Source of the DNA: Stemphylium vesicarium
Lineage: Eukaryota > Ascomycota > Dothideomycetes > Pleosporales > Pleosporaceae
DNA: 30,123 nt
Assembly (NCBI GenBank): GCA_004380135.1
Contig: QXCR01000251.1
Location: forward strand, 1-30,123
Direction of reading: 5' to 3'
Shown: positions 1 to 9,205 of the stretch, piece by piece
Layout: every line of letters begins with the position of its first letter
Position numbering within the stretch: position 1 is the stretch's first letter
Program-made: the position numbers and the translations under genes
The notes under the pieces: generated by a model
What the model was told of the DNA's origin: nothing
The model's input: the letters and a program-made list of their open reading frames with translations, nothing else
Databases searched by the model: none

Positions 1-296
1 ACAAGGAGGAGTCAGTGACTCCAGGACCTGGGCATGATGCCAGGACCGACTACGATGAGGATATAAGGATGGAAAGGTTTCATTGTTTCTCTCGTTGTGG
101 TCAACTCTCATAGTTACATCTCTTACCCAGATTGCCAACTAGTTATTCTATCGCTCATATAGAATTGAATTGTCTTTACCGAATACCTACTATCCCACTT
201 AGTCGCCAGACAACTCTACGGGCCTACCGCCATACAATACCTCGCCTGCCTTAGTACGGACCAGGACAGAGAAGTATCGCCGAACCCCGTATAACA
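1..296 (+). repeat. LTR (or solo LTR) of a gypsy-type element, lightly mutated copy
   Basis: The stretch from about 60 to 296 is repeated at about 2064-2320, and both copies end at the same point in CCGTATAACA, a typical LTR end in CA. This copy still has many CA and TG dinucleotides, whereas the downstream copy has them converted to TA over its first two thirds, so this one is little touched by RIP. It abuts an integrase frame at 297 rather than a primer-binding site, so it is probably a later insertion (solo LTR or the end of an element left of the window), not the 5' LTR of the element at 297-2320. The left end and any target duplication lie outside the window. Confidence 0.7.
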
Positions 297-1236
297 TAGA
301 GTATAGAGTATCTAAAGAGTTTATTACTAACTATAATAAACTGTTTACGTTTAAATATTAGGACACGTTCTTAGTAAAATTAGGTATTAAGAAAAAGCTT
401 TTAATAAGCTTTTACTCTAGAATAAATAGCTAAATAGAATAAATAAACTACACACTAGAGTAGTATCTAGGAATATACGCTAATAAACTATAAAATAATT
501 AGGTTAAACTCTTACTAATTATATAATTAGCCTATAATAGTATAAAATTAGTAACTTTAAAGTACTTACTATACTACGTAAATTATAGATATAAGCTAGT
601 TACTTATTAAGATTTAAAGAATATAAAAAGTATTATAGTAGGTATAGATAATAAAGCCCGCCTTATATAAGAGCTCTATAAAGAACTAAGTAAAAATATA
701 ACTTAAAGAAATCTTATAATATCTAAAAGTATAAATAAGTAAAGAATTAAGGGATTAATCTTTAAGAAAGAGAATAAAGTTCTCTTATTAAAATAAAATT
801 TTAAAGTTAAGAGACTATATAGAAAATTAGAAAACTTTTAAATAGAACTCTTTAAAGTTTTAGAGGTAATAAACTTAGTAAATTATAAACTCTAATTATT
901 ACTAGATATACATATTTACCTTATTTTTTATAATAAACTACTAGAATTAGCACTTCTAAACGCTAAGCTAGTAATAAATATAAAGTTAAAGAAATTAAAG
1001 ACCTATAGAAGTTTAGAAGTTAGTAGAAATACTACATTAGGTAGAAAAAATAGCCTAAGAGGTATAGTACTTAGGAATCTAAAAGAAACTTAATATATTA
1101 TAAGGTACTAGTATAGAAGTACTACTAGAAGTTCTTAAAAGAAGTAGAATTAGTTCTATAAGAAAAGAGAAATAATTAAAAGAGGAAAAATTAAAGAAGT
1201 TAAGGTTAGCCTATAACTAGCCTAGATTAGCTAATA
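297..1236 (+). pseudogene. 3' part of Ty3/gypsy pol: integrase C-terminal half plus chromodomain, RIP-inactivated
   Basis: One forward frame runs the whole way if TAG/TAA are read as mutated Gln or Trp codons. It gives the end of the integrase core (LGIK, then a degraded HPQTDGQTER-like segment and an INYTLE*YL stretch near 414-475), the LAYN motif near 535, and the integrase C-terminal domain to about 930. From 979 to about 1110 a chromodomain can be read: YKVKEIKDL, then YYIR*KK*P, where the stops stand for Trp/Gln, and a ST*ES segment. Chromodomains at the end of integrase define chromoviruses, where they steer integration. The 5' part of pol and gag are missing because the frame starts abruptly at the LTR end at 296. 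Non-functional: more than ten in-frame stops. Confidence 0.85.
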
Positions 1237-1800
1237 GTCTAGGTAGCGATAGTTCGACAACGGAGAGGTCCGTACTAGGGGCAAAATCCCCCTCGGCCTG
1301 CTCCCGCGCAAGATCCAGCTCCTTCAGCACAGCCAGGTCGCGCCGAGCAAACGATTGCTCCTGCGCCTCAGCCTCCAGGAGCTCCACCTCGCTTTGCGCA
1401 AGCTGCGCCTTTAGCCGAGCGACCTCTAGGCGCTTCTGACGCTTCTCCTGCTAAACCTTCTCCCACTCCTTATTAGAAATAAAAAGACTATACTCTGCCT
1501 TTACTACGATATAACTTATATACTACCCTAAAGTAGTATCTATAAAGTACTAAAGACCTTTCTCTTAATAATAGCTATACTTCGCGACTATCTTAAGACG
1601 ATCGTTCTCTATTTATTTTATATAAGTATGACGCTCACTAGTTAAAGACTATTTCTAGTTATAATAAGAAATTAGGACCTTAGGCACAGTTAAGAAGGCG
1701 TAAAGGAAGAAGAATATATAACGCGATAGGCCTACTAAAGCCTTATATATAGCCTACACTATAGAACGCGGAATAAGAAAATAATAATCTAGAGTATTAA
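1217..1800 (-). pseudogene. Antisense coiled-coil reading frame downstream of gypsy pol, unrecognised
   Basis: Reading the minus strand from about 1800 to the TAG at 1217-1219 gives one continuous frame interrupted only by RIP-type TAG/TAA codons. The last 90 or so codons (about 1240-1500) lie in a GC-rich, nearly unmutated block. They are charged and heptad-like: KEWEKV, a stop, QEKRQKRLEVARLKAQL, SEVELLEAEAQEQ, then LAREQAEGDFAP, ending in LSLPRLLANLG. This reads like a long coiled coil with an acidic tail. Upstream the frame continues through an aromatic-rich region (FFFLYAFLTVPKV near 1690) that RIP has altered. I do not recognise the family. It lies between pol and the downstream LTR, so it may be an accessory antisense gene of the retroelement or a captured host fragment. 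Confidence 0.5.
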
Positions 1801-2004
1801 GATAATATCTCTAAAAGGGAAGGTAAAATTATAAGTAATAAGTAAAGGACCCTCCCTAATAGAGGATATAAGATTAAAGACTAACTATTATATAAAATAG
1901 AAAGTTATAATTAGCGTAAGGCGTATAATTATATAACTAATATCTTACTAAGACTAGCCCTCTTAGAGATAGTAAGGCGCCTAAGAATATTAACTACTAT
2001 AACT

Positions 2005-2320
2005 ATTATAGATATTTTAGAGATAGTAGTAGTAGTAATAATAGTAATAAACTTAGTAATATGAATATAAGAATAGAAAGATTTTATTATTTCTTTTACT
2101 ATAATTAACTTATTTAGTTTATAACTCTATTATAGTTATATCTTTTATCTAGATTACTAACTAGTTATCCTATTACTTATATAGAATTAAATTATCTTTA
2201 CTTAAATACTTACTATTCTACTTAGTCGCTAGACAACTCTACGGGCCTACCGCCATACAATACCGCGCCTGCCTTAATACGGACCAGGAACAGAGAAGTA
2301 TCGCCGAACCCCGTATAACA
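2005..2320 (+). repeat. 3' LTR of the gypsy element, RIP-mutated copy
   Basis: This is the second copy of the repeat at 1-296. Its last 95 bases or so are almost identical to the first copy, including the GGGCCTACCGCC and GTATCGCCGAACCCC segments, while its first two thirds show C-to-T and G-to-A differences throughout. It follows the pol frame in the expected order (pol, then LTR), so I take it as the 3' LTR of the 297-2320 element. The left boundary is approximate: alignment with the first copy becomes uncertain before about 2060. Confidence 0.65.
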
Positions 2321-2913
2321 TTTCTCTAGTTATAATTAGAGAGCCCTAATGATAAGCTTCTCTTAGCTTCTAGCGTGCTAGTAAGTTTAGAAAAGATAAT
2401 ATCAGTATCTATTAGCTAGATTCTAGTAGCTTTTAAAGCCTTAAATATAAGGCTGTCTATAAAGAAGGATATCTAGGCGCTTTAGAAAAGTAGAAAGAAG
2501 TCCCCTTTCTTAATTAGAGTAAGGCCTTAAGCCTTATAGAGATAGTTAGTAAGCTTATTAGAGTAGGCTTAAGAGAGTAGCTTAAATAGTACTATATTAA
2601 GTAGCTAGAGCGTATAAGTTAAAAATAAAGGAAGAATTATAAAGGGAATTCTATAGTAATTATAGTTATTAATAAACTCTATTATAATATAAGATCAATA
2701 GCAATTAAAAATAAGTAATTATTATTCTCTTGATTACTACTTTATATAGCGATTAAATACTTACTTTAGCAAAGCTAAACTTATATTATTATTTAACTAG
2801 CTTATTAGAGATAATAAGATAAAGATTTTATATTCTTCTATCTTAATATTCTCCACCTAATTTAATTATATGGCTCCTTTTTAGCTATATAGATAAGACT
2901 TAGAGGTAGTAAG
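2321..2913. other. RIP-decayed repeat DNA, unidentified
   Basis: AT-rich DNA with stop codons in every frame. A plus-strand frame from about 2396 to 2619 stays open if TAG is read as Gln and gives a helical, leucine-rich segment (ALSLIEIVSKLIRVGLRE), which suggests an old coding region. The family is not recognisable. The last 20 bases before 2914 are purine-rich, as expected of a mutated polypurine tract in front of an LTR. Confidence 0.4.
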
Positions 2914-3216
2914 TGTAATGGGCGGGCGATAGCCCAGCGTACGGCTACACAGTACGCCCATTTAGCCAAAAGGCTGGCACAAGACAACAAAGCATAGGCG
3001 TTGTCTTGGTGTAGTCAGTACTTATCATCGTCATCTGAGGTCTCTTGACTCTCAGGCCTTAGCGTAGCCCCACTTGGGCGTAGCGCACTCTCTTTTAGGG
3101 CGTAGCCCATCACAGTAAGCTCCTACTAGTATAGTAGTAGGCTAGAGCTATGATACTTGCGTAATTTATCCTGGAGAGATATTTAAATCTCTTTCTTCTC
3201 TTATTTCTACCTATCA
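2914..3216 (+). repeat. LTR-like GC island, tentative
   Basis: It starts TGTAATGGGCGGGCG after a purine-rich stretch, a start resembling the TGTTATGGGCGG LTRs at 6991 and 8574. The first 200 bases are GC-rich with CA and TG intact, in sharp contrast to both flanks. A possible end in CTATCA at 3216 is chosen only because LTRs end in CA; no second copy or target duplication was found. Confidence 0.35.
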
Positions 3217-3426
3217 AGCTAATTAAGAGGCCTTATTTATCTATATTATATATATCTAAAGTCTTAAGGTAGTGTATAGTAATTTTTTAATATAGTAACT
3301 TAAAGTAAAGTCTATACATTAATTTAGAGTTTGCTAAATAGCGCATATAATCTATAGTAGTAGTCTACTTTAAGATACGATTAAGTTCATATTAGTTAAT
3401 AAAGTAAGTAACTTAGCTCTTACTAA
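3217..3426. other. RIP-decayed DNA, nothing recognised
   Basis: AT-rich with no frame or repeat that I could relate to anything else in the window. Confidence 0.4.
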
Positions 3427-3512
3427 GTATGAAGGTCCGTACTTAGAGGGTCCTACGGTTAATTCTTAGGAATAAGCTAGGCGCGTAATAAATAAAGTAA
3501 ATTAATAAGATA
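3427..3512 (+). repeat. Dispersed repeat, copy 1 (other copy at 28598-28680)
   Basis: About 85 bases match a stretch near the right end of the window: AAGGTCCGTACTTAGAGGG here, AGGCCCGTCCTTAGAGGG there, then a shared GCGCGTAATAAAT and AGTAAATTAATAAGATA. Most differences are C/T or G/A. The match stops here where the Fot1-like element begins, which is as expected if that transposon inserted into this repeat. Confidence 0.7.
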
Positions 3513-4339
3513 TAACGTAAAGCACCACCAAGACGGCCACACCACCAAGCCAGCCACTTTTTCTCATCATCACGAACACCATATATAAAATAGTTAATTA
3601 CTTAATATTATCTATAGATTCTATATATAATATACTAATAATAGATTAAGAATCTTTTTCTATATCGTTTTAGTATATATAGGCGTTATACCTAGTCTTA
3701 CTATAGTTACTATAGTATTATTAAGCTAGTTAGGCTCTTTCTTAACTACTACTACTACTATATACTCTTTTTAATACTATACTATCTAGAGCTATACTTT
3801 TAGCTATAGATAATACTACTATAATGTATTTTATCATGCCGCCGTGCTAAACCTACATTCTCTTCTAAGTTTTTCGCTTAGTTATTATTACTAATTACTC
3901 TTTAAGCTTATAAATGCTAGTAGCTTATATTGTATTTTAATATAGTATCTTCTTAGCTCCTTTAATAATTATTAAAAAGCCTCCTCTAACTTCTTTTAGT
4001 AATTATATAATAGTATTACTTATAAGCCTTACTTATAAGCTAAATTTATATATCTTACTTAGTATTTAAGACTACTAGAGTAATTCTAGTAAAGCTATAA
4101 GTAATGGCGTATTAAGATAGACTTTAAGGTAATTAAGAATCGTTTACGCATTAATAAGAACTAGCTTTACTATCTAAAAGGCTTTCTTATAACTCTTATA
4201 TATAAATATATTAAAAAATATTTCTTAGGGGCTAGAAGAAAGCCTTCTTTATTAATATAGAAGACGCATTATAATATTAAGTCTTATACGCGCTAAAAGT
4301 ACTTTAGTTTTAATAGTAATAAATATATTTTATTACGTA

Positions 4340-6171
4340 ACGTATTCCACCACCGCGTGGGTCAGTTTTCCTTGGCGCGACCAACTTACGTTACGACTCT
4401 TCAATTTCATCGCTATTAAATAAGGAGCCAGCGTACATCGTGCTCGCATCTGATCTAGAAGATGCCTCTGTATCTTTTTTGCAAGTTCGCGCGTTGTGTC
4501 CAGTCCCTCCACAGTTTCCACAGCGCCGTAGAGCTAGTTAGGCTCTTTCTTGATTACTACCACCACGAGCCTTCTTCGACCACTTAGCGGCTATAGAGGC
4601 CTCCGCGGCCAACTAAGCTACTACCTTACCATACTCTATAGTACCACCATGCTAGATCCGCTTTCGTTTACGCGTTTTCCTCTTAGTTATTACTACTAAT
4701 TACTCTTTAAGCTTAGTATTCTAAGTAGCTAGAAGTATAGCTTAATATAGTATATGCTTAGCACCTTTTATAAGCTAAGAGAAGCTACTACTAGCTATAA
4801 TAAGTAACTAAGTAAAAGACTTACGTATAAACTTTAACTAAGATCTAAATTTATAAGTATTACTTAGAGTCTTTAATTACTATAGCGTCTCTAGGAGGAG
4901 GGGTTCTAGTAGGGTACGTAGCCGCACTTTAAGGCGATCTAATATAGCCTACGTATTAGGAGGGACTAGCCTAACTATCTTAAAGGCCTTATAATAGTTC
5001 TCTATTATAAACACGTTAAAAAACGCGTCCTTAAAGGCGGGGAGGAAGCCTTTCTTATTAATATAGAAGACGCACTTACGTGCTAAGTCCTAAACGCGCT
5101 AAGAGTACTTGCGCTTTAACAGCAAGAAGTAGACCACATTAAGTAGTTAGAGGATGTGCGACGAGTAAGGTGGTATATAGAGGGTAAGAATCTTATTCTC
5201 TAGGTAGTAGTCCTTAAAATCCTAGTTAAGATAGCTCTTATAGCTATCTAAAATAAGCAGCCTATATACCCCTACCTAACTAGCCTTCGTATGCGTGTTA
5301 AAGTGCTTTAACTACTCTAGACTAAGCGCGTTATTTATCTAGCCATTCTTAGAGACTAAGAGCTTCTAATTACGTGGTATATCTACCTCCTTATACTAGG
5401 TAGAGATATAAACGCGTCCTTTATAAATAATAAAAGGTAGGGTATAAGATTTAGTAGCGCAGACGCTCTAGATAACTATTACCTACTCGTAATTACCTAG
5501 CTAAACGAGCTTAGGTTAAGTACGTCTCTCTACGCCTATGACAACCTTTATTAAGCTAATAACACCTATCTAGAAGCTAGTCTTATTAAAGTTGTATACG
5601 TCGTGGTCGTGTACGCTATACTTAGCTCTAGTGTCCCCCACCAGCTTAAACCACGCGCTAATTATCTCTAGATTCTCCTATAGTATCCTCTACCTATCTT
5701 TAGCTCGATTAAAGGCTATTTTAAGCTTAGCTAAGCGCGTTACGAAGCGCTTAGCCCAGTGCTTGCCAACTAGCTCACCACCGCGCACACCCAACAGTTT
5801 ATCAGCCATATCTGCCACCTCGCACAGCCAGGGCGCGAATCCTCGCGAATCAAGGTCGAGGATATATTAGACAATCGTCTGCTCTTTAGTCGCAGTAAGT
5901 TTATGCTGGGCGTTGCGCGTTTCTAAGGGATGCGTAATTCCGTTATATTAGCAAGTTAGAGTTGAATAAGGTACGTTAAATGCCTCTACAGCGCGCTGGA
6001 GGCTTCGAAATTCGTAATTATTATAGGCAAAAAGGGCAAACTTAATTCTACCTTCTTAATTAGATGATTGCACGTCTTTTTGTTGAGACATGTCGCGTTG
6101 ATGAGGGAGTAGAGGGTCTTGGCAGAAACTGACCCACGCGCTGGGTTGACCCACGCGGTGGTGGAATACGT
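4340..6171 (-). mobile_element. Inner Fot1/pogo-like DNA transposon, complete, 1832 bp
   Basis: Terminal inverted repeats of 25 bp are identical at both ends (4340-4364 and the complement of 6147-6171). They begin ACGTATTCCACCACCGCG and are flanked by TA at 4338-4339 and 6172-6173. At the right end a second GCGTGGGTCAGTTT copy follows inside the repeat. Length, TA duplication and the single transposase are typical of Fot1-like elements (about 1.8-2 kb). It inserted into the outer Fot1-like element, and it carries one full-length minus-strand transposase frame. Confidence 0.93.
4391..6091 (-). pseudogene. Fot1-like DDE transposase with C-terminal zinc knuckle, RIP-inactivated
   Basis: One frame of 567 codons, without any frameshift, runs from ATG at 6091 (MSQQKDVQ) to TAA at 4391. 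It is interrupted by some 30 TAG/TAA codons that read as Gln or Trp. The N-terminal third shows a psq-type helix-turn-helix (FRSLQRAVEAFNVPYSTLT) and a CENP-B-like second DNA-binding domain (DSRGFAPWLCEVADMADKLL, then GKHWAKRFVTR near codons 115-135). The DDE core follows, but its first Asp/Glu site reads NFNKTSF where relatives have NxDETG. The second retains LILDSY, and the third reads LLNVVYF where PLDVVxF is expected. A basic stretch (TKRKTRKRKR) and a CX2CX4HX4C zinc knuckle (CGNCGGTGHNARTC) lie near the end. A block at about 5750-5880 is unmutated. Confidence in the family is high; the gene is certainly dead. Confidence 0.93.
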
Positions 6172-6990
6172 TAGTTAGAGTATATATAAAAAGTAAGTAA
6201 ATATATAAAAGGTTAGAAACTGTTACATAAAGTAAAAGTTCTTATAATTCTAGTTAAGAAAGTTCTTATACCTATCTAAGATGAGTAGTCTATATAATTT
6301 CTTCTAATATAACTTTATATAATAATTAAAGTATTTTAACTACTTAAGGCTAAGCTAATAATTTATTTATCTATTCTCTAATATAGAGAGCTTCTAGTTA
6401 TTTAAAATATATCTCTTCTTATACTAAATAGAGATAGAAATACGCTCTTTGTAGATAATAAAGAATAAAATAGTATAGCTTATAATATAGATACTCTAAA
6501 TTATTATAGCTTACTCTCTATTAGTTAGCTAAATAAGATTTAGTCTTATATAATATTTTAAATCTATAACTACTTTTATTAAGCTAATAATGTCTATCTA
6601 GAGACTTATCTTATTAAAGTTATAGATATTATTATTTAGAACTCTATACTTAGCTTTTATCTCTTATATAAGTTTAAATTATACGCTAAGACTTTTTAAA
6701 TTCTTCTAAAGTATTCTTTAGAAATTCTTTACTTAATTAAAGGCTATTATAAGCTTTTCTATACGCTAAATAAAGCGCTCTATCTAGTTCTTACTAATAG
6801 GTATGCTACTGCTTATAGCTAGTAGTTTATCTACGATATCTACTACCTCTTATAGCTAGGGGGCAAACCTTCGCAAATTAAGCTTAAGAATATTATATAA
6901 TTATCTACTCTTCTAATATAGAGAGCTTTTAGCTAGTTAGTAGTACTTCGCGTTAAAATTAGATTTTATAGAGTTAGTTAGAGAGCTATT

Positions 6991-7177
6991 CGTTATGGGC
7001 GGAAAGAGTCCTTCTAATGAGTATGCATTTGCTCCTATGTACAGAATAAGAAAGGTAGAGAAAAGAAGTGTAGGCATCCTCCTCCGTACGGTACTTATAG
7101 TCTATGCCTCCTCTGCGCTAGTCTATCGCGCTAGCCTAAAGTAGAGAAGTAGTAGTACTTAGGCGTAGCCCTTTTCA
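6991..7177 (+). mobile_element. Solo LTR, 187 bp, copia-like, inside the outer Fot1 element
   Basis: The sequence runs from CGTTATGGGCGGAAAGAG to CCCTTTTCA and is flanked on both sides by CTATT (6986-6990 and 7178-7182), a 5-bp target duplication. It is a relative, in opposite orientation, of the LTR at 8412-8574. The first base is C where TG is expected. It interrupts the N-terminal part of the outer transposase gene. A solo LTR is what remains after recombination between the two LTRs of a full element. Confidence 0.85.
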
Positions 7178-7373
7178 CTATTAGTATTTTATACTAAAGG
7201 TAGTAGTAGCGCGTTATAGGGTCTAAAATTAAAGTAAGGTATAGGCCTAAAGGATAAATTTAATTCTACTTCTTATTAATCTAGAATTACTGTACGTTGT
7301 GATTGCATCGCTATTTGTACGTAGTGTTAGCGGTGCCAAGAAAAAGTGGCCGTCTCGGTGGTGCTTTACGTTA

Positions 7374-8406
7374 TTAATAATTACTATTAACTTATATTTA
7401 CACACCAAAACTTATATTCTTAATTTAAGGTTTTATAGATTTATATATTATATATTATAGAGAGTTATTTTAGGACTACTTATACTAGCGTAACTCTATC
7501 TCTAGTAGTATTCTAGCTTTTTAACTACTTAGCTTTTCTTTTCTTAAAAATGTAGCTTATACTATACTTAGCGTTATAGTAAAGTCTATAATTATTCTTA
7601 TAGTAAAGTATCTAATATAAGAGGCTATAAGAAATAAGTTCTTAGCTAGTAAGTATATTTTATATATACTATTTATTTCTAATTAACTTACCTTTACTTA
7701 TATCTTCTTAGACTTAGTTCTTTTTTTAAATTTATTAAAGATTTTCTTTCAATTTAGAGAGTTATTTATCTTCTTCTATAATAACTTCTCTAAAGGATTA
7801 TATTTTATTAAAGAACTTCTTTATAGCTTTCTTAGCTCCCCAGTAAGTAATAGTAATATATTCTTTTTAGCTATATTTATTTACTTAATAGTTAGTAAAT
7901 CTATATTTCTAGTTTGTTAATTTTATAAGTAATATTAGACTATTACTATATAGACCTTTAAATTAGTTAATTAGACTTAACTTAATTCACTATATTCTTA
8001 GGTTTAATTGCATAGAGAAGAAGCTTATATATAGTATTATCCAATAATTAAGCTTCTTTATATAGTTTTACATTACTAATATCGCTATCTACAGACTCTT
8101 TTCTAGAATAGGGTATATCTTATCTGATTTTCTTAATTTTAATAGCTCTCTATTATCTCTTATTATTCTTTAAGTAGTCTATATAAAAGCATTCTTTCCT
8201 ACTATATTAGAGATATACTCTATTGTAATATTGTTTCTAATACTTTCTCTTAAAAAGCTTATTGTTAAACCTTCTTTTAAATTTATAATATTTAACTTAT
8301 ACTTAATTAATTATAATTATGTTTTCTTACTTACTAATCTAAATATTCTAGCGGAATCTATTTATATTAGTAAAAATAAAGCTATCTTAAGTCTTTTATA
8401 CATGTT
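7374..8406. other. RIP-decayed repeat DNA, unidentified
   Basis: Very AT-rich and without recognisable domains on either strand. The minus strand holds lysine-rich segments that may be an old coding region, and an open plus-strand stretch of 61 codons at 8231-8416 looks like chance given the composition. No repeat partner was found in the window. Confidence 0.4.
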
Positions 8407-8411
8407 ATTTC

Positions 8412-8574
8412 TGTAAAGAGTGACACCTAAGTACTGCTACCTTCTTACGTTAGGCTAGCGCAAAGGATAAGTACCGTACGAAGGAGGATACCTACACTTC
8501 TTTTCTCTACCTTTCTTATTCTGTACATAGGAGCAAATGCATACTCGTTAGCAGGCCTCTTTCCGCCCATAACA
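8412..8574 (-). mobile_element. Solo LTR, 163 bp, copia-like, minus orientation
   Basis: On the minus strand it starts TGTTATGGGCGGAAAGAG and ends CTCTTTACA. The plus-strand flanks ATTTC (8407-8411 and 8575-8579) are identical, a 5-bp target duplication. It shares long blocks with the LTR at 6991-7177, such as GCATTTGCTCC and TGTACAGAATAAGAAAGG. CA and TG dinucleotides are intact, so it is less affected by RIP than its surroundings. Confidence 0.87.
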
Positions 8575-8688
8575 ATTTCTATAACTTATTATTAATATAA
8601 GTAGTAAACTCTACTAGTAAGTATAGATCTACTAATTTATTATGAAATCTACTAAGCTATTCTTAATTATTTCTTTTAGAGTATTTTT

Positions 8689-8782
8689 ATATACTATTTT
8701 ATATACTATTTTATATACTATTTTATATACTATTTTATTTACTATTTTATGTACTATTTTATATACTATTTTATTTACTATA
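8689..8782 (+). repeat. 12-bp tandem repeat, about 8 copies
   Basis: The unit ATATACTATTTT is repeated in perfect register from 8689; three later units differ by one base (ATTTACTATTTT, ATGTACTATTTT), and the array ends in a partial unit. It lies in RIP-decayed DNA with no gene nearby, so no function is suggested. Confidence 0.95.
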
Positions 8783-9205
8783 TTATTCTGATTAGTATGG
8801 GACTATAGCTACTAAAACTTAGTAATATATAAGCATACTAACTTTATTTACTTTAAGTAGGTAATAACTTTATGTATTTAGTTCTAAGTATTCACTTCTT
8901 TAAAGATATATTCTGTTTATTTTCTATAAATAGTGTAGCTTATAAATAGGTATTATATTTCTATTTTAGTACCTTTTCTAATAGAGTTCTTAAAGTAGTC
9001 ATCTATATAACGCTATATCTAGCTAGCTACGTTTCCTTTTATATATATACTAGCTATAATAATTTCTCTCTAATTATTAGGTGCTATTAAACTTACTAAA
9101 TAGTTTAATATTTATAAGAAATGAGTAGAGTTTAGTTTATCTACTATAAACCTTTTCTAGAGCTACTATCTTAGATAGTAGTTTTAGGTATTTATTAGGC
9201 GTAGC
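8783..9205. other. RIP-decayed DNA left of the gypsy insertion
   Basis: AT-rich, nothing recognised. Together with 21511-22200 it formed one continuous stretch before the gypsy element inserted at GTAGC (9201-9205). Confidence 0.45.

Larger units (their letters stand above)
3580..7290 (-). pseudogene. Fot1-like transposase relic of the outer element (split)
   Basis: Minus-strand DNA of the outer element aligns with the inner transposase gene. The part at 6174-6985 matches the DDE-domain region, for example GTTAAGAAAG and TCTATCTAGAGACTTATC against counterparts near 5226 and 5570. The part at about 3590-4337 matches the C-terminal third. The part at about 7183-7290 matches the N-terminal region upstream of the LTR insertion. 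No long frame survives. A functional protein is impossible because of the dense stops and two insertions. The stated span includes the inserted elements. Confidence 0.7.
3515..7371 (-). mobile_element. Outer Fot1/pogo-like DNA transposon, interrupted by two insertions
   Basis: The inverted ends read ACGTAAAGCACCACC, with AGACGGCCAC following inside, and both are flanked by TA (3513-3514 and 7372-7373), the target duplication of the Tc1/mariner-Fot1 superfamily. The element is split by an inner Fot1-like transposon (4340-6171 with TA) and a solo LTR (6991-7177 with CTATT). Subtracting these leaves 1831 bp, one base from the inner element's 1832 bp. Its interior aligns with the inner element's transposase on the minus strand, so the two are related subfamilies. 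It is far more heavily RIP-mutated than the inner copy. Confidence 0.88.

Noticed and set aside
297..2320. A short complete LTR element bounded by the LTRs ending at 296 and 2320
   Set aside because: The interior starts in mid-integrase with no primer-binding site or gag, and the two LTRs differ greatly in mutation level.
5592..5870. 92-codon open frame on the plus strand
   Set aside because: It is antisense to the Fot1-like transposase, whose frame is continuous through the same bases in a block of little mutation.
8231..8416. 61-codon plus-strand frame rich in Leu, Ile and Lys
   Set aside because: AT-rich chance frame running into a solo LTR; no start context or domain.
7000..8574. Large inverted repeat (6991-7177 against 8412-8574) as the ends of a DNA transposon
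   Set aside because: Each arm has its own 5-bp target duplication and LTR-like ends, so they are two separate solo LTRs.
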